A DNA stretch of 64,000 nt, taken from contig RFSE01000012.1 in assembly GCA_009924135.1 (NCBI GenBank), positions 1 through 64,000 on the forward strand. The letters run 5' to 3'. The notes beneath the pieces were generated by a model. It was given only the letters and a program-made list of their open reading frames with translations. It did not search any database and was not told the origin of the DNA. This document shows positions 46,350 to 59,600 of this stretch, piece after piece; within the stretch, counting starts at the first letter, position 1, and every line of letters starts with the position of its first letter. The stretch is from Pseudomonadota bacterium. Its GTDB lineage: Bacteria > Verrucomicrobiota > Verrucomicrobiia > Limisphaerales > SXTU01. The translations under genes were made by a program, and so were the position numbers.

Positions 46350-47353
46350 ACAAGGTGACCGTGCAGCTCAACGGGTTCACGCATAGCTACCCGGCGGATG
46401 TGGACATGGTGCTCGTCAGCCCGAGCGGGCAGAAGGTCCTGTTGATGGCGAATGCCGGCAGCGGCTTTGGCGTGACCAACCTGAACATCACCCTGGACGA
46501 CAACGCGACGGCGAGTCTGCCCGACACCTCGCAGCTGGCCAGCCGGTCCTATCGCCCGACCGCTTACCCGCCCACCACCGTGTTCCCGGCACCGGCACCG
46601 GCGGGTCCATACGCTACCAATTTGACCGCCTTCACCGGCTTTAATCCGAATGGCAACTGGTCACTCTACATCGTGGACGACACGGATCTGAACCTGGGCA
46701 ACATCGTCAACGGCTGGACGCTGAACATCAGCACGGTAAACCCGGCAATCGACCTCGCCGCCGCCATGACCAGCTCGGTGGCGAATGTGACGGCCCCTGG
46801 CACCGTGACGTTTACCACCACGGTCACGAACCGCGGCCCCAACATCGCCACGAGCGTGCTCTACAGCAACGTATTGCCGGCCGGGCTGACCTTTGTCTCG
46901 GGCACGGCCTCTGCGGGCACCGTTTCAAACAATAACGGCACGATCACCGTGGGCCTGGGGGCGTTGGGCACCGGGTCCAACGCCGTGGTGTCGATCACGG
47001 CCAGCACCAGCGGGGCCGGGGTGGTGACCAATGTGGCCAAGGTTACCTCGGGCGAACTGGAACTGGCTCCGGCTGATAATACCACGCAGGCAACGGTCAC
47101 GATTGCCCCGGCCGTCGTGTTCTCGCTGTATGGTGCACGCCAGCTCAATGGCCAGTTCCTGATCACCATCTCGAACGCCGTCATCGGCAAGACGTACGTG
47201 GTGGAGGCGGCAACCAACCTCGCCCATACGATCACCAACACGGTCTGGACGCCCGTCGGCACCAATAACAACACCGCCACCAGCACGTTCCTGATTCTGG
47301 ACCCGGCGGCGGGTGCGTTCCGCAACCGCATCTATCGAGGCATCGAACGATGA
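46343..47353 (+). pseudogene. Out-of-frame C-terminal remnant of the giant protein: partial proprotein-convertase-P-like domain, DUF11-like domain and C-terminal domain
   Basis: VVNKVTVQLNGFTHSYPADVDMVLVSPSGQ... aligns by eye with the middle of P-like domains in the next gene (GVVDQVSVTLSNLSHTFPADFDILLVGPQGQ), but its N-terminal strands are missing; begins where the giant ORF stops. Confidence 0.7.
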
Positions 47354-47450
47354 GCCTGGGAGCAATACCGGGGCCGGGGGGTGGTTTGGGACCGCCCAGA
47401 CGCCCGGAAGGGCTGGCTGAACGATACGCCCGAAGGTACGGCGCTTGAAT

Positions 47451-47466
47451 TAAGGGTAATTCCGTA
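47451..47466 (+). promoter_or_regulatory. 16-bp imperfect dyad TAAGGGTAATTCCGTA, second copy of candidate operator
   Basis: Matches 1361-1376; distance to ATG 47632 is the same as 1376 to 1542. Confidence 0.55.
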
Positions 47467-47487
47467 GCGCCCCGGCGGGAATGGTAC

Positions 47488-47517
47488 TTGATTTGAAACT
47501 GGTTGAAAGACTACGGT
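47488..47517 (+). promoter_or_regulatory. Candidate promoter TTGATT-N18-TACGGT
   Basis: Same arrangement as 1399-1428. Confidence 0.4.
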
Positions 47518-47567
47518 TTGCACAAACTTTTGAACTTGAAGGCACGAGATTTGGTTCAGGATTGGCC

Positions 47568-47605
47568 GGCGGCCCCGGGTGTGCGTGATGCATGCCGGGG
47601 CGGCC
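47568..47605 (+). promoter_or_regulatory. GC-rich 5'-leader hairpin (GGCGGCCCCGG - 16 nt - CCGGGGCGGCC)
   Basis: 11-bp inverted repeat with one mismatch, ends 26 nt before ATG 47632. Confidence 0.4.
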
Positions 47606-47631
47606 TCAGGTTCGAACTGTCATTCATGCAT

Positions 47632-50600
47632 ATGCGCGCCGTCCCGCCACGCCGGTTTTGCTGGGTGTCGATCGCCCTCACCCTTTTGTGGTTGCTTGTC
47701 GGCGGGCCGGAGCTGGCAGCACAGCCGGTGAATGACAATTACACCAATTCCTTAACCTTGGCTGGGATTGCCGGGTCAGCGACGAGGTTTTCGTATTTTG
47801 GGGTATCCGGTGGCAATTTGAACAACACCCGCGCCACCAAGGAACCGGGAGAGCCCAACCACGCAGGCAATCTCGGCGGTCAGTCGGTCTGGTTCAACTG
47901 GACCCCCCCCATCACCGGGCTGGCCGCTTTTTCTGCTCCGATGACGTCGTCATTCGGTCGGACCAACTTGATCGCTGTTTACACAGGATTTGGTCAGTTT
48001 GGTACCAACTTCTTCCTGAATTCAGTGGCGGATAACAGTGCCGGGTTTGGCACCACGGTCTCTTTTCCGGTGGTCGCCGGAACGACTTATTCGATCGCGG
48101 TGGATGGATACAATTCGACCGCCAATCCGAATAACGCGACGGCTTTTCAGTTTGGCGTGGCGTGGTCCATCCTTACCAATGACTTCTTCGCCAATTCCAC
48201 CGTGCTGGTGGGCAGTTCGGGCTACAACCTGACCAACAGCAACGTCGGGGCCACCTTCGAGGCGGCTTCCGGGGAGACGGATCATTCCGGTGACCCCAGC
48301 CTGGTGGGGGGGCAGTCCGTCTGGTTCAGCTGGACGGCGCCACTGAGCGGACCGGCCACCTTCAACGTGGGGTATTTCACCACCCTTTTCAGCACCCCGG
48401 TGATGGCCATCTACACCGGAACGAACCTGGGGGGGCTGACTATGGTGACCAACAACAACCTCGGCCTGAATAACGTGACGAACTTCGGTTTTTTTACCAA
48501 CAGCGTGACGTTTGATGCGGTAGCGGGCACCACGTACCGGATCGCGGTGGACGGGCTGTTCGGCGCGCAGGATACCTTCACGCTGAGCTACACCAGTACT
48601 GTTGACAAGAGTGCGGGCACCTTCCAGTTCAACACCAACTACATGGCGGTCACGGAGTTTGAGAGTTCGCTTTGGGGGCAGAACAACTCAAATAACGAAG
48701 AACGTGGGTTGCTTGGTGCGGTGGTGACTTTCACGCGCACCAACGGGGCGACCGGGCGGATGATGATCTATTACACCACGGCGGACGGGACGGCCCAATC
48801 GGGCTTCAATTATCAGGGTACGAACGGAGTCCTGATTCTGGACGACTGGCAGATGTACGGGCACATCTTGATTCCGATCTATCAGAACAGTTTTTTTGGC
48901 ATCAACAACTTCATCTCAACGAACGACAGCTACTTCCAGGTGCTGATCACCAATGTGGTGGTGGACACCAATGTGATTGCAGGCAGCGGCATATCCTACA
49001 CGGAAAGCACCAATCTGACGCCCACATTCGACGCCACCCCGCTGACGGTGCAAATCAACAATGTGGCCTTGGCGGGCAGCAAGGCCAACAGTTCAGGCAT
49101 CATCTCCTTTGCCAAATCACTCTTCCGTTGTTCCGAAGATGCCAACACTTACGACGTCACGCTCTATCGGGCCGGAGGCGATCTCAGCACGACCGCCACG
49201 GTGCGGTACAACATCAGTTCGTTCAATGGCAATGGCATTATCGGCGATCAGAATATTTTTCCGCTCACGGCCGGGTCTGACTATGCGCAGGCCACACAAC
49301 GTCCACGGGTGAATGAACCGGGGGATTTTACCGCCGTCCAGGGCGGCACGGTGACGTTTGCGGCCAGCGACCCTACCGCCACCATCAGGGTTACCATCAT
49401 TGATGACAATGAGGTGGAACTCAACGAAGACATATATTTATCCCTGATTTCCGATTTCCGTACGGGTTCCCTGTCGCCCAATCCCCAGCCAGGTACCACT
49501 CCAGGTTATTTGCTGGGTTCCCAGAACACCGCCATTCTTACGATTGTGATGGAGGACAACATCGCCCAGGAGCAGCCGGCGGGGGCGCAGGACAATACGT
49601 ATAACCGGGCCAACGATCCGCAAACAACCCCGCCCTTTAATCCGACCCCGGGCGCAAACAATGTCGTGCATGAGGTCGCGGTCCAACCTGATCAGAGTGC
49701 CGTAATCGTGGGTGAATTCACGGCGGTGAACACAACCCCGCGCAACGGCGTGGCCCGCGTGCTCCCGGACGGTTCGCTGGATCTGAGCTTTAACCCCGGG
49801 TCGGGTGCGGACGGATTTGTCAATGCCGTCGCTCTACAGCCGGATGGCAGCATCCTGATCGCGGGCGGGTTCAGTTCCTATGTCGGCGTCAGCCGGAACG
49901 GCGTGGCGAGGTTGTTGACGAATGGCGCGTTGGACACGACCTTTGACCCCGGAATCGGCATCAACCCCGGTGATACGGTGAACAATGCCATCCAGTCCAT
50001 TCTCCTCCAGCCGGATGGGCGGATCATCCTGGCGGGCAATTTTACGACCTTTAATTCGCAGCCCTTCAATCATGTGGTGCGGTTGAACGCGGATGGTTCG
50101 GTGGACAATACTTTCGCCGGGCTGGGGGCTGGGCCGAATGACGTTGTGTTTGCAACGGCGCTCTATACCACCAATAACACTTCCAATTCCAACTTGGTGG
50201 GTAAAATCCTGATCGCGGGATCGTTCGCCACGGTGAACAATGTGCCGAGCAGCCGGTTGTGCCGGTTAAATGCCGATGGTTCGGTGGATTCCACTTTCAC
50301 CGGTCTCGGGGCCGGGGCGGACGCGGATATTCATGCAATAACCATTCAGAAAGACGGCAAGATATTGATTGGCGGTGACTTCAGCCGGCTGGACATTTAT
50401 GACCGTCGCGGGCTGGCTCGCCTCAACATGGATGGCTCAGTAGATTCCAGTTTCAGTCCCGGCTCAGGTGTGGATGACGCGGTCTATGCCTTGGCCCTGC
50501 AACCGGACGGGCGCATTTTCATCGGCGGATTATTCACTTCCTACCACGGGACACGGCGCATGGGCATCGCGCGGGTACTGACCAACGGGTCGCTCGACAC

Positions 50601-53600
50601 GACCTTCATGGACACCGTTTACAATCAATTCGCGGGGTTGACCCAGCCATTGAGCACGATGCCCCGCAGCGCTTGCTTCAGCATCGGGTTGGAAACCAAC
50701 GGAAACGTGGTCATTGGTGGTGATTTTACCCGCGTCGGTGGTGGGTTCGGCCGATATCGGTCGGACCCGACGTACGGCAGTTTAACCAACGTTGGCACAT
50801 TCACGGTGCGCGATTACATCAGCACCCGCCTCAATTTCACCCGCCTCATCGGCGTTACCGACACCCCGGGACCTGGCAATCTTGAGTTCCTTACGGACAC
50901 GTATACCGCCGATGAGTTCATTGGCACTTACTATGTGCAGATGCTGCGTTCCGGTGGCTGGCTGGGGCAGTCTTCGGTAAATTTTCAGACGTCCGACGGT
51001 ACGGCGGTGGGGGCGCCGTTGGGAGCCCCAACGGCGGGGTATGACTTTTTGCACACCAATGCTGCGATTATTTATCGTTCGTCCTATAACGAGAATGGGG
51101 CTCCGGATGACCGGCGGATCTTTGACTCCTTCAGCGGCCTGTCCAGCCGGGCTACGAATGGCCCCGGCAGCTTGAATATCGGTGGAGGTGGAAGTGGCGT
51201 CGGGTTCACGAATGCCATGCAAAGCGCCAGCATCACCATCATTCAGGACACACTGGTGGAAGGCAACGAGGCGTTTACGGGGACGCTGACCATTCCACCC
51301 TTGAGCGCGACCAATGCGCCGATTGTCTATCTCGGAGGAGCGCCGATCGCGGTGGGTGTCGCGCTGGGCCGGGACAAGGCCACGTTCATCATTGCAGATG
51401 ACGATTTCGCCTACGGGGTGCTCACGTTCACCTCCACGAACTACGTGGTCTCGGAAAACGTTGGTGTGGCTACCATCACTGTGGCGCGCACCAACGGCAG
51501 CACGGGCAACATCTCGGTGCGCTATGCCGCCCTCTTCGATTCCACGTCCACCAACGCAGCCAAGCTGACCGAGTTTACCCCGGTGTCGGGCACCCTCTCG
51601 TTTGCGCCGGGCCAGACCAACCGCTCCTTCTCGGTTACGATCGTGGACGATACGATTGTCAATGTGCCCCCCAGCCGTACGATCCGGCTCACCCTGACCA
51701 ACGCCACCGGCGGGGCGACTATTGCTGTCGGAGGCGGCTTATCGACTTTGACAATTGTGGACAACGAGCCACCGGCTGGTACCCCGGCAGGTTCCGTCAA
51801 CACTGCGTTTGGAAATGCGGTGGGCGGTGGCAACGACAAGGTGGTAGCCGCAACCTACATCACCAATACCTTGTCTGGCCAGGGCTTGAATGGGCGCTGG
51901 GTGATTGCGGGTGACTTTACGACGGTGGACAGCCTCCCCCGCAACCGGATTGCCATGTTGAATGTCGATGGGTCGGCGAACACTACGATCTTCAATCGGC
52001 TGGGCACGGGACCTGATGCCACGGTCAGCGCCCTGGGAATCCACCCGGCCAACGCGTTCAGCACGAATTACAGCGGTCGGATCGTGGTGGGTGGCTACTT
52101 CACCCAGGTTAACGGCACCAACCGTTCCCGAATCGCGCGCTTGAACCCGGATGGCTCGTTGGATGCCTCCTTCAACCCTGGTTCTGGCGCGGATAACCCG
52201 GTGCTTTCGATTGCCATTCAGCCAGACCAGAAGATCATCATTGCGGGTGATTTCACCACCGTTAACGGCAATCCGCGCAACCGCATTGCGCGTTTGAACG
52301 CGGATGGCTCGGTAGATGCGACCTTCAATCCGGGGCAGGGGGCCAGCGGGACGATCCGCGCGGTGGTGCTCGATGCCACGGGCACGAACATCTACATAGC
52401 GGGCGACTTCACCGCCTATGATGGCGTGTCGCAGAACCATGTGGCGCGGCTGCGGAGCAACGGTTCGCTGGATTCGACGGGATTCGTCAATCCGAATGAT
52501 CCCAATTCGGGCGCGGACGCCCGGGTACGTGGCCTGGCCCTTGATCCGGCGGGGAACCTGCTGATCGTGGGTGATTTCTCGAAGGTAAACGGCAACGCCT
52601 CGCAGGTGCGGGTGGGGCGCATGTTCCCCGATGGCACGGCGGACCCCGCCTTCGCCGCTACTGCGGACAACACCGTGCTGACGGTGGCGGTGGATGTTCA
52701 GACCAATATCGTCATTGGCGGCGACTTTGCCACCGTCAACGGATTAAACCGGACCCGTATTGCGCGATTGCTTTCCACTGGCCAGCTGGATGCCACCATC
52801 AATTTTGGTACCGGACCGAATAATTTCGTTGCAGCGCTGGCACTCGAGCCGGTGACCAACGGGGTGATCACCATCGGCGGTGGTTTCACCCAGGTGGATG
52901 GCAGCCCGCGCAGTTATTTCGCCCAATTGGTCGGTGGCCAGAACATCGGCATCGGCACGGTTCAGTTCCTCTCCGCCAATTTCAATGTCCAGGAAAGTGC
53001 GGGCAATGCGCTGATTACGGTGCGCCGGGTGGGCGGGTTGACCAACGGCGTGAGCGTGGACTATACGACGCTGGATGGCACGGCGGTGAGCCCGACCCAT
53101 TATGCGAGCAACAGTGGCACGCTGTTCTTCCAGCAAGGTGAGGCCGTGCGGGTGTACACCGTGGCCATCGCTGATGGAGTGGGTACCAACGTGGACCGGC
53201 TGTTTACCAACATCCTGCTCAACCCGACCAACTACGACGTGATCACGGGCAATAACCCGGACCCGACCGTGATGGGCAGCATCACCAATGCCACGGTCAC
53301 AATTCAGGACAATGATTCCCAGCTTGGGTTTGCCTTTGATTTTTACAATGTGAACGAAAATGTCGTGGGCGGTAACGCGGTGATCAGCGTGGTGCGTTTG
53401 GGTGCCCCGGTGGGTAACGTGTCGGTGAACTACCTCGCTACCAATGGCACGGCGGTGGCGGGATTGAAGTACACCGCCGTCAGCGGCCAGTTGAACTTCA
53501 CCAACGGCCAGACCGCCACCACCTTCCTGGTTCCCATCATCAACGGGACCACGGTGGAAGGCACCAAAACTGTGATGCTCACCCTGGCCAATGCCAGCCC

Positions 53601-56600
53601 GGCGAACGTGGCCAGCCTCGGTCGCAGCTCCGCCACCTTGAACATCATTGATGACGATTTCAGCCCGGGCACGTTTGTCTTCAACCAGGTCAGCTACGAC
53701 GTGCAGGAAAACGGTGGCCCAGCCACCATCACGGTGATCCGCACCAACGGTTTCACCGGGCTGGTGACGGTGCAGTATGCCTCCGCCAACGGCTCGGCAA
53801 AGGGCTACAATGGGTTGGGTTCTCCGGTGGGCTTCGACTATACCAATGCGCCGGGGTCGTTGACCTTCGGCGACGGGGAAACCGTCAAGACGTTCAATGT
53901 CGGCATCATTGACAACGCCGTGGCGGACCTGATCCCCAACCGCACGGTCAACCTGTCCCTGCTGAACCCTACCGGGGGCGCGCAGTTGGGGGCGCAGAGC
54001 ACGGCAGTGCTGACCATCCACGATGACGAACTTTCCAGTTTCGGAGCCTTCACCTTCAGCCAGACCGCTTACTCGGTGGTGGAAACCAACACCGTTGCCG
54101 CCGTCGTCGTGAACCGGACCGGTGGGAGCATCAATACCGTGACGGTGGATTTCTCCACCGGCGGTGGCACGGCGTCCAATGGCACGAATTTCCTGTCGGT
54201 CACCCAGACGCTGACTTTTACCAATGGGCAGCTCGCCGCCAATGTCTTCGTGCCGATCATCTACAACCCGGCCATCACCGGGGACAAGACGGTCAACCTG
54301 ATTCTGAGCAACCCCACGGGCGGAGCGGCGCTGGGATCTCCGTCCAACGCGGTGCTGACCATTGCGGACGCGGAATTCAGCCCCGGGGTGCTCACTTTTG
54401 GAACCAATCTGTTTTCGGTCTCGGAAAACGCCACCAATGTGATCATCACGGTCATCCGTACGAATGGCTTCACCGGTCTGGTGAGTGTGGATTATGGCGT
54501 CAGCAACCTGACGGCCATGGCCGGGGTGGATTTTACAGCCAACGTTTCCGGCACGTTGGTGTTTACCAACAACGTGTCCACCCAGTCCTTCGCGGTGCCG
54601 ATCATTGACAACCTGACCCAGGAAGGTAACCGGCTGTTCGAGGTCCGGCTGTTCAATGGTGTGAATGCGGCACTGGGCCTGACCAACGCCACGGTACGCA
54701 TTGTGGACAACGAGTCTGCGGCGGGATCGCTGGATGCCACCTTCGTGACGGGAGCCGGGGCCAACGGAGATGTGTTTGACATCGGGCTGAACGCCAGCGG
54801 CTCCGTATTCGTAGTCGGTGATTTCACCGCCGTCAACGGGGTGGCCCGCACCAACGTGGCCCGATTGAGCGCGGGCGGGGTGCTGGATCCCACCTATACG
54901 CCGGATGCCATCGTCCGGGCAGGTACCAATGCCACCGTGCGGGCAGTGGGGGTGTATTTGACTGGCACCAATGCGGGCAAGATCGTCATCGGTGGGGCCT
55001 TCGACACGGTAGGCGGGCTGGCGCGGACCAACATCGCCCGGCTCAACCCCGACGGTACCGTGGACAGTTCGTTCAATGCGGGAACCGGACCGGATAACGC
55101 GGTGTACGCCATGAACATCCAGTCGGATGGAAAAATCCTCATCGGCGGGTTTTTCACCCTCGTCAACGGAGTCAACCGCAGTTTTATTGCCCGGTTGAAC
55201 GTGGATGGATCACTCGATAACGGGTTCACCCCGGGGGCGGGTGCCGATGGTCCGGTTCGTGGCATCGCCACCGATCCCAGCGGCCGGGTGTTCATTGTGG
55301 GCGATTTCGCCTCGGTTGACAGCGTGGCTCGTAACCGGATTGCCCGGCTCAATTCAGATGGTACGGTGGATAAGACCTTTGATCCGGGAATCGGGGCTGA
55401 TGGCAGCATCAGTGCCGTGGGCGTAAACGCCGCCAGCCAGCCAATCGTGGGCGGAGTTTTCACCAACGTGAATGGTCTCGCCAGCAGCCGGCTGGCCCGA
55501 TTTAACGTAAACGGAGTGGTTGATGCCACTTTCGCGGTGGGCACGGGGGCGGATGAGTTCGTCAGTTCACTGGCGATCCAGCCGGACGGCAAGGTGGTGA
55601 TTGGTGGCGGATTTACCAGCGTGAATGGGCTGCCCCGTAGCCGGATCACCCGACTGAACGGTGATGGATCGGTGGATGCGACTTTCAACGTTGGCAGCGG
55701 GGCCAACGATGTGGTCTCAGTCATTCGTTTCCAGCCCGCGGATGGCAGCCTGCTCGTCGGGGGTGCTTTCACGGTCATGAATGGCACGGCTCAAAGTCAT
55801 CTGGCCCGCTTGATCGGGGGCACGAATCTCGGGTTCGGCAGCTTCGACTTCCTCAGTCCTACCTTCGTGGTTGCGGAATACCAGACCAACGCGGTCATCA
55901 CCGTGGTCCGGTCCGGTGGCACCAGCAATACGGTGAGCGTGGACTTTGCCACGGCTGATGGCACAGCAACGGACGGTTTTGACTATGGTGGTACGAACGG
56001 GACCCTGGTGTTTGGGCAGGGGGTGGCGTTGCGGAGTTTCCTGGTTCCGGTGATCGACAACATCTTTGTGGATGGCAACCGCACCGTGAATTTGATGCTG
56101 AGCAACCCGCAGGGAGGCAGCACCCTCGGCAGCGGGGCCAGTGCGGTGATCACCATACTGGACGATGACTCGGTGCTGGGCTTTAACCCGCAAGCCTACA
56201 GTGTGAATGAAAACGGCGGGGCCGCGACGATCATTGTGTCTCGTGCCGGTGGCACCATCGGCACTGTGTCGGTAGGCTACTACACCGGTGATGCCACGGC
56301 GGTTGCGGGGGTGGACTATGTGGCGGTAACCAACGGCGTGCTTACTTTCACCAATGGCCAGACCACGGCAACTTTCCCGGTGAACATCATTGACAATTTG
56401 ATCGTGGACGGCAATCGGACGTTGAATCTCTTCCTCACCAATGTGGTGGGCAAGGCGGTCATTGGCGGTGGCATGGCGGTGCTGACCATTGTGGACAACG
56501 AGTTCGCGCCCGGCGTGCTGCAGTTCAATCCGGCGGCCTACACTGTGGCCGAATCCAGCACCAATGTGACTTTGACGGTCACCCGCACCACCGGCCGGTC

Positions 56601-59600
56601 CGGCGTCGTCTCCGTCTCCTACGCCATGGTGGATGGCACCGCGACCAACGGTTTGGATTTCATCGGGCAGCCCGGGGTGTTGAATTTCGGAGACGGCGAG
56701 ACCGTGAAGACGATCACCGTTCCGATGATCCAGGACAACGTGTTTGAAACCGACGAAACCTTCCAGGTGGTCTTGTCCAATCCGACGGGGGGAGCCCTGC
56801 TCGGCGCGGTCAGCAATGCCGTGGTGACCATTACTGATGTGGTGCTCGGGTTCCCAACCAACAACTTCATCGTGAACGAGGCGGCGGTGAACGGGATCAT
56901 AACGATCTTCCGCGCCAACCCGAACAACACGAACAATTCGGCGAGTGTGACCTTCGCAACAGTTCCGGGGGGCACGGCGATCCCAGTGGTGGATTACACG
57001 CCGACCACTCAGACGGTGACGTTTGCCAGCGGCGAACTCTCCAAGACGGTGCTGGTGCCGCTGGTGGATGACCTCATCGGCCGGGGCAGCCGTACCGTGT
57101 TCCTCCAACTGACCAACACGACTGGGGGAGCGTCCCTGGCCCGGTCCAGTGCCGTGATGACCATCGAGGACAATGATCCGACGTTGGTGGATTACGTCTG
57201 GTCTTCGGGCAATGCGATCATCCTGAACGATGGCACCATGGCCAGCCCGTATCCTTCACTGATTACCGTGGTGGGAGTGCCCGGGGCGGTAAGCAACCTG
57301 TCGGTCACGCTCAGCAACTTCACCCATTCGATGCCTTCCGGACTGGATTTGCTGCTCGTGGGTCCACAGGGCCAGGGCGTGGTGGTGATGTCAGCCGCCG
57401 GTGGCACGAATGCCGTCTCAGGGGTCACCTTTACGCTGGATGATCTGGCTCCGGTGCATATCCCGCAGGCCGGTCCGCTGGTGAATGCGACCTACAAGAC
57501 GACCAGTTACGCGACCACCAACTTCTTCCCTGCCCCCGCCCCGGCCGGACCCTATGGCGCGGACATGTCGGTGTTTTACGGGTCCAATCCCAATGGCGTC
57601 TGGCGGCTTTACGCGGTGGACGAGGTGACCGGGGCGGCGGGCCTGATCACCAACGGGTGGTCGCTGAAGTTCAGCATGCTCGTGCCAGCCTTGACCAACG
57701 ATCTGGTAGTGGCGGTTTCCGGTTCGGCGGACACGGTAAATGCGGGTTCCAACTACACCTATACTGCCGTGGTGTTCAACACCGGTTCCCGTCCGGCCAA
57801 TAATGTGACCCTGTTCAACGTGCTGTCGCCGGGACTGGTGGTGAACACCATCACCCCCTCCCAGGGCACCGTGATCACCACCAACGGGGTGCTGGTGCAC
57901 TCCGTGGGCGTGATTCCGGTGGGTGGCGCGGCGACGCTGCGGCTCAATGTGACACCCCTGTTCGTAGGTACGGCCAGCGATTCCGTCTCCGTGATTGGTG
58001 CCGAGTTTGACAACAACCTGGCCAACAACTCCGCCGTGCAGACGACCTCGGTGGTTCCCGCAGGAACGGTGATTACGGGTCCCAATGGCTTTGTCATCAC
58101 GCCCACGACGAATCTTCCCGCACTCACGGCGGCATTGATTCCTTCCGGGTCCGGTCTGACCGTTTCGAGCACTTCGGTCTCGGCCCAGACCCGGCCAGGC
58201 GGACAGTCGGGCATCGGCACGTTTACGGCCGGTTCAGGTTCGCCTTACACCCTGTCCGGGACGGGTATCATTCTCAGCAGCGGTGACGTCAGCGCTTACG
58301 GGGCCGGTCCTAACAGCAGTACTGTCACTTTCGCGTATGGCACGCCGGCAACCGCAGCGCAGGAGGCGCTGCTCCGACCGATCAGCGGCGTAAGCAACCA
58401 CTTTGATGTGGCCGAGTTTGACGTGGTGTTTGATGTGGGGAGCAACGTTTCCCGGGTCGCCTTTGAAGTGGTCTATGGCTCGGAAGAATATCCCGTATTT
58501 GTCGGCTCATCGTTCGTGGATCCGTTTGGGCTGTATTTGAACGGTGTGAACATTGCATTTACGCCGGATGGCAATCCGGTCAACATTCACAATCCCGGCA
58601 TGACCAATCTGGCCGGGACGGAGTTGAATGGCGTTCTGGTTGTTGGCGGCAGCGCCATCCAGACCTTCAGCGCTCCGGTCACGCCGGGATCGGTCAATAA
58701 CCGGCTGACGTTCATTGTTGGTGACGCCTTCGACTCGCAGCTTGACACGACGGTTTATATCTCGGGTTTGCGCGCCGTGGTGGCACCTCCGGTGGATGGA
58801 TCGCTACAGGTGACCACTTCCACCAACACCGTGGTGGTCGGGGATAGCCTTACTTACACCATCGCGGTGAACAACAACTCGTCCACCAATGCCCTTACGG
58901 GAGTGGTCCTGACCAATCCATTGCCAGTCGGAGCAGTCTTTCAGGGGGCGGCGACTTCTCAGGGTACCGCTGTGCAGTCTAATGGCTTGCTTACCGCAGT
59001 ACTGGGAAATATCGGACCCTCGCAAAGCGCGTTTGTGACATTGACCGTCGGGGCTGCATCCGTGGGGGCGCTGACCAATGTGACCGGCCTGACCTATCTT
59101 TCCTCTGGCTTGGCGACCAACAAAACCAGCCAGGTGATCACGCCGGTACTGGAACGACTGACGACCTTTTACGGTGGTTCGTTCCAGTTGACGGACGTGG
59201 GGCCGGCCTTCACTTATCCGGCGACGATCAATGTGCTCGGGTTGACCGGGGTGGTGGATCAAGTCTCGGTTACGTTGAGCAATCTAAGCCATACCTTCCC
59301 AGCGGATTTTGACATCCTGCTGGTCGGGCCGCAGGGCCAGTCCGTGCTGCTCATGTCTGATTGCGGGGCGAATTTCCTCATGACCAACGCCACGCTGACT
59401 TTCAGCGCGAACGTGACTAATTATCTGCCGGCCAGTAATTCCATTGTCACCGGCACCTATCTGCCCACCGATTATTCCATCGGTCCGCCGGATGTCTTCA
59501 TGGCTCCGGCCCCGGCGGGACCTTACAGTTCGAGCATGTCCGTATTCAGCAATACAGACCCCAACGGACTGTGGAAGCTTTTCATTGTGGACGATCAGGG

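Noticed and set aside
46330-46352. Programmed ribosomal frameshift joining the giant ORF and the C-terminal ORF
   Set aside because: No slippery heptamer seen, and a simple frameshift would still leave the P-like domain without its first strands, so a deletion explains it better.
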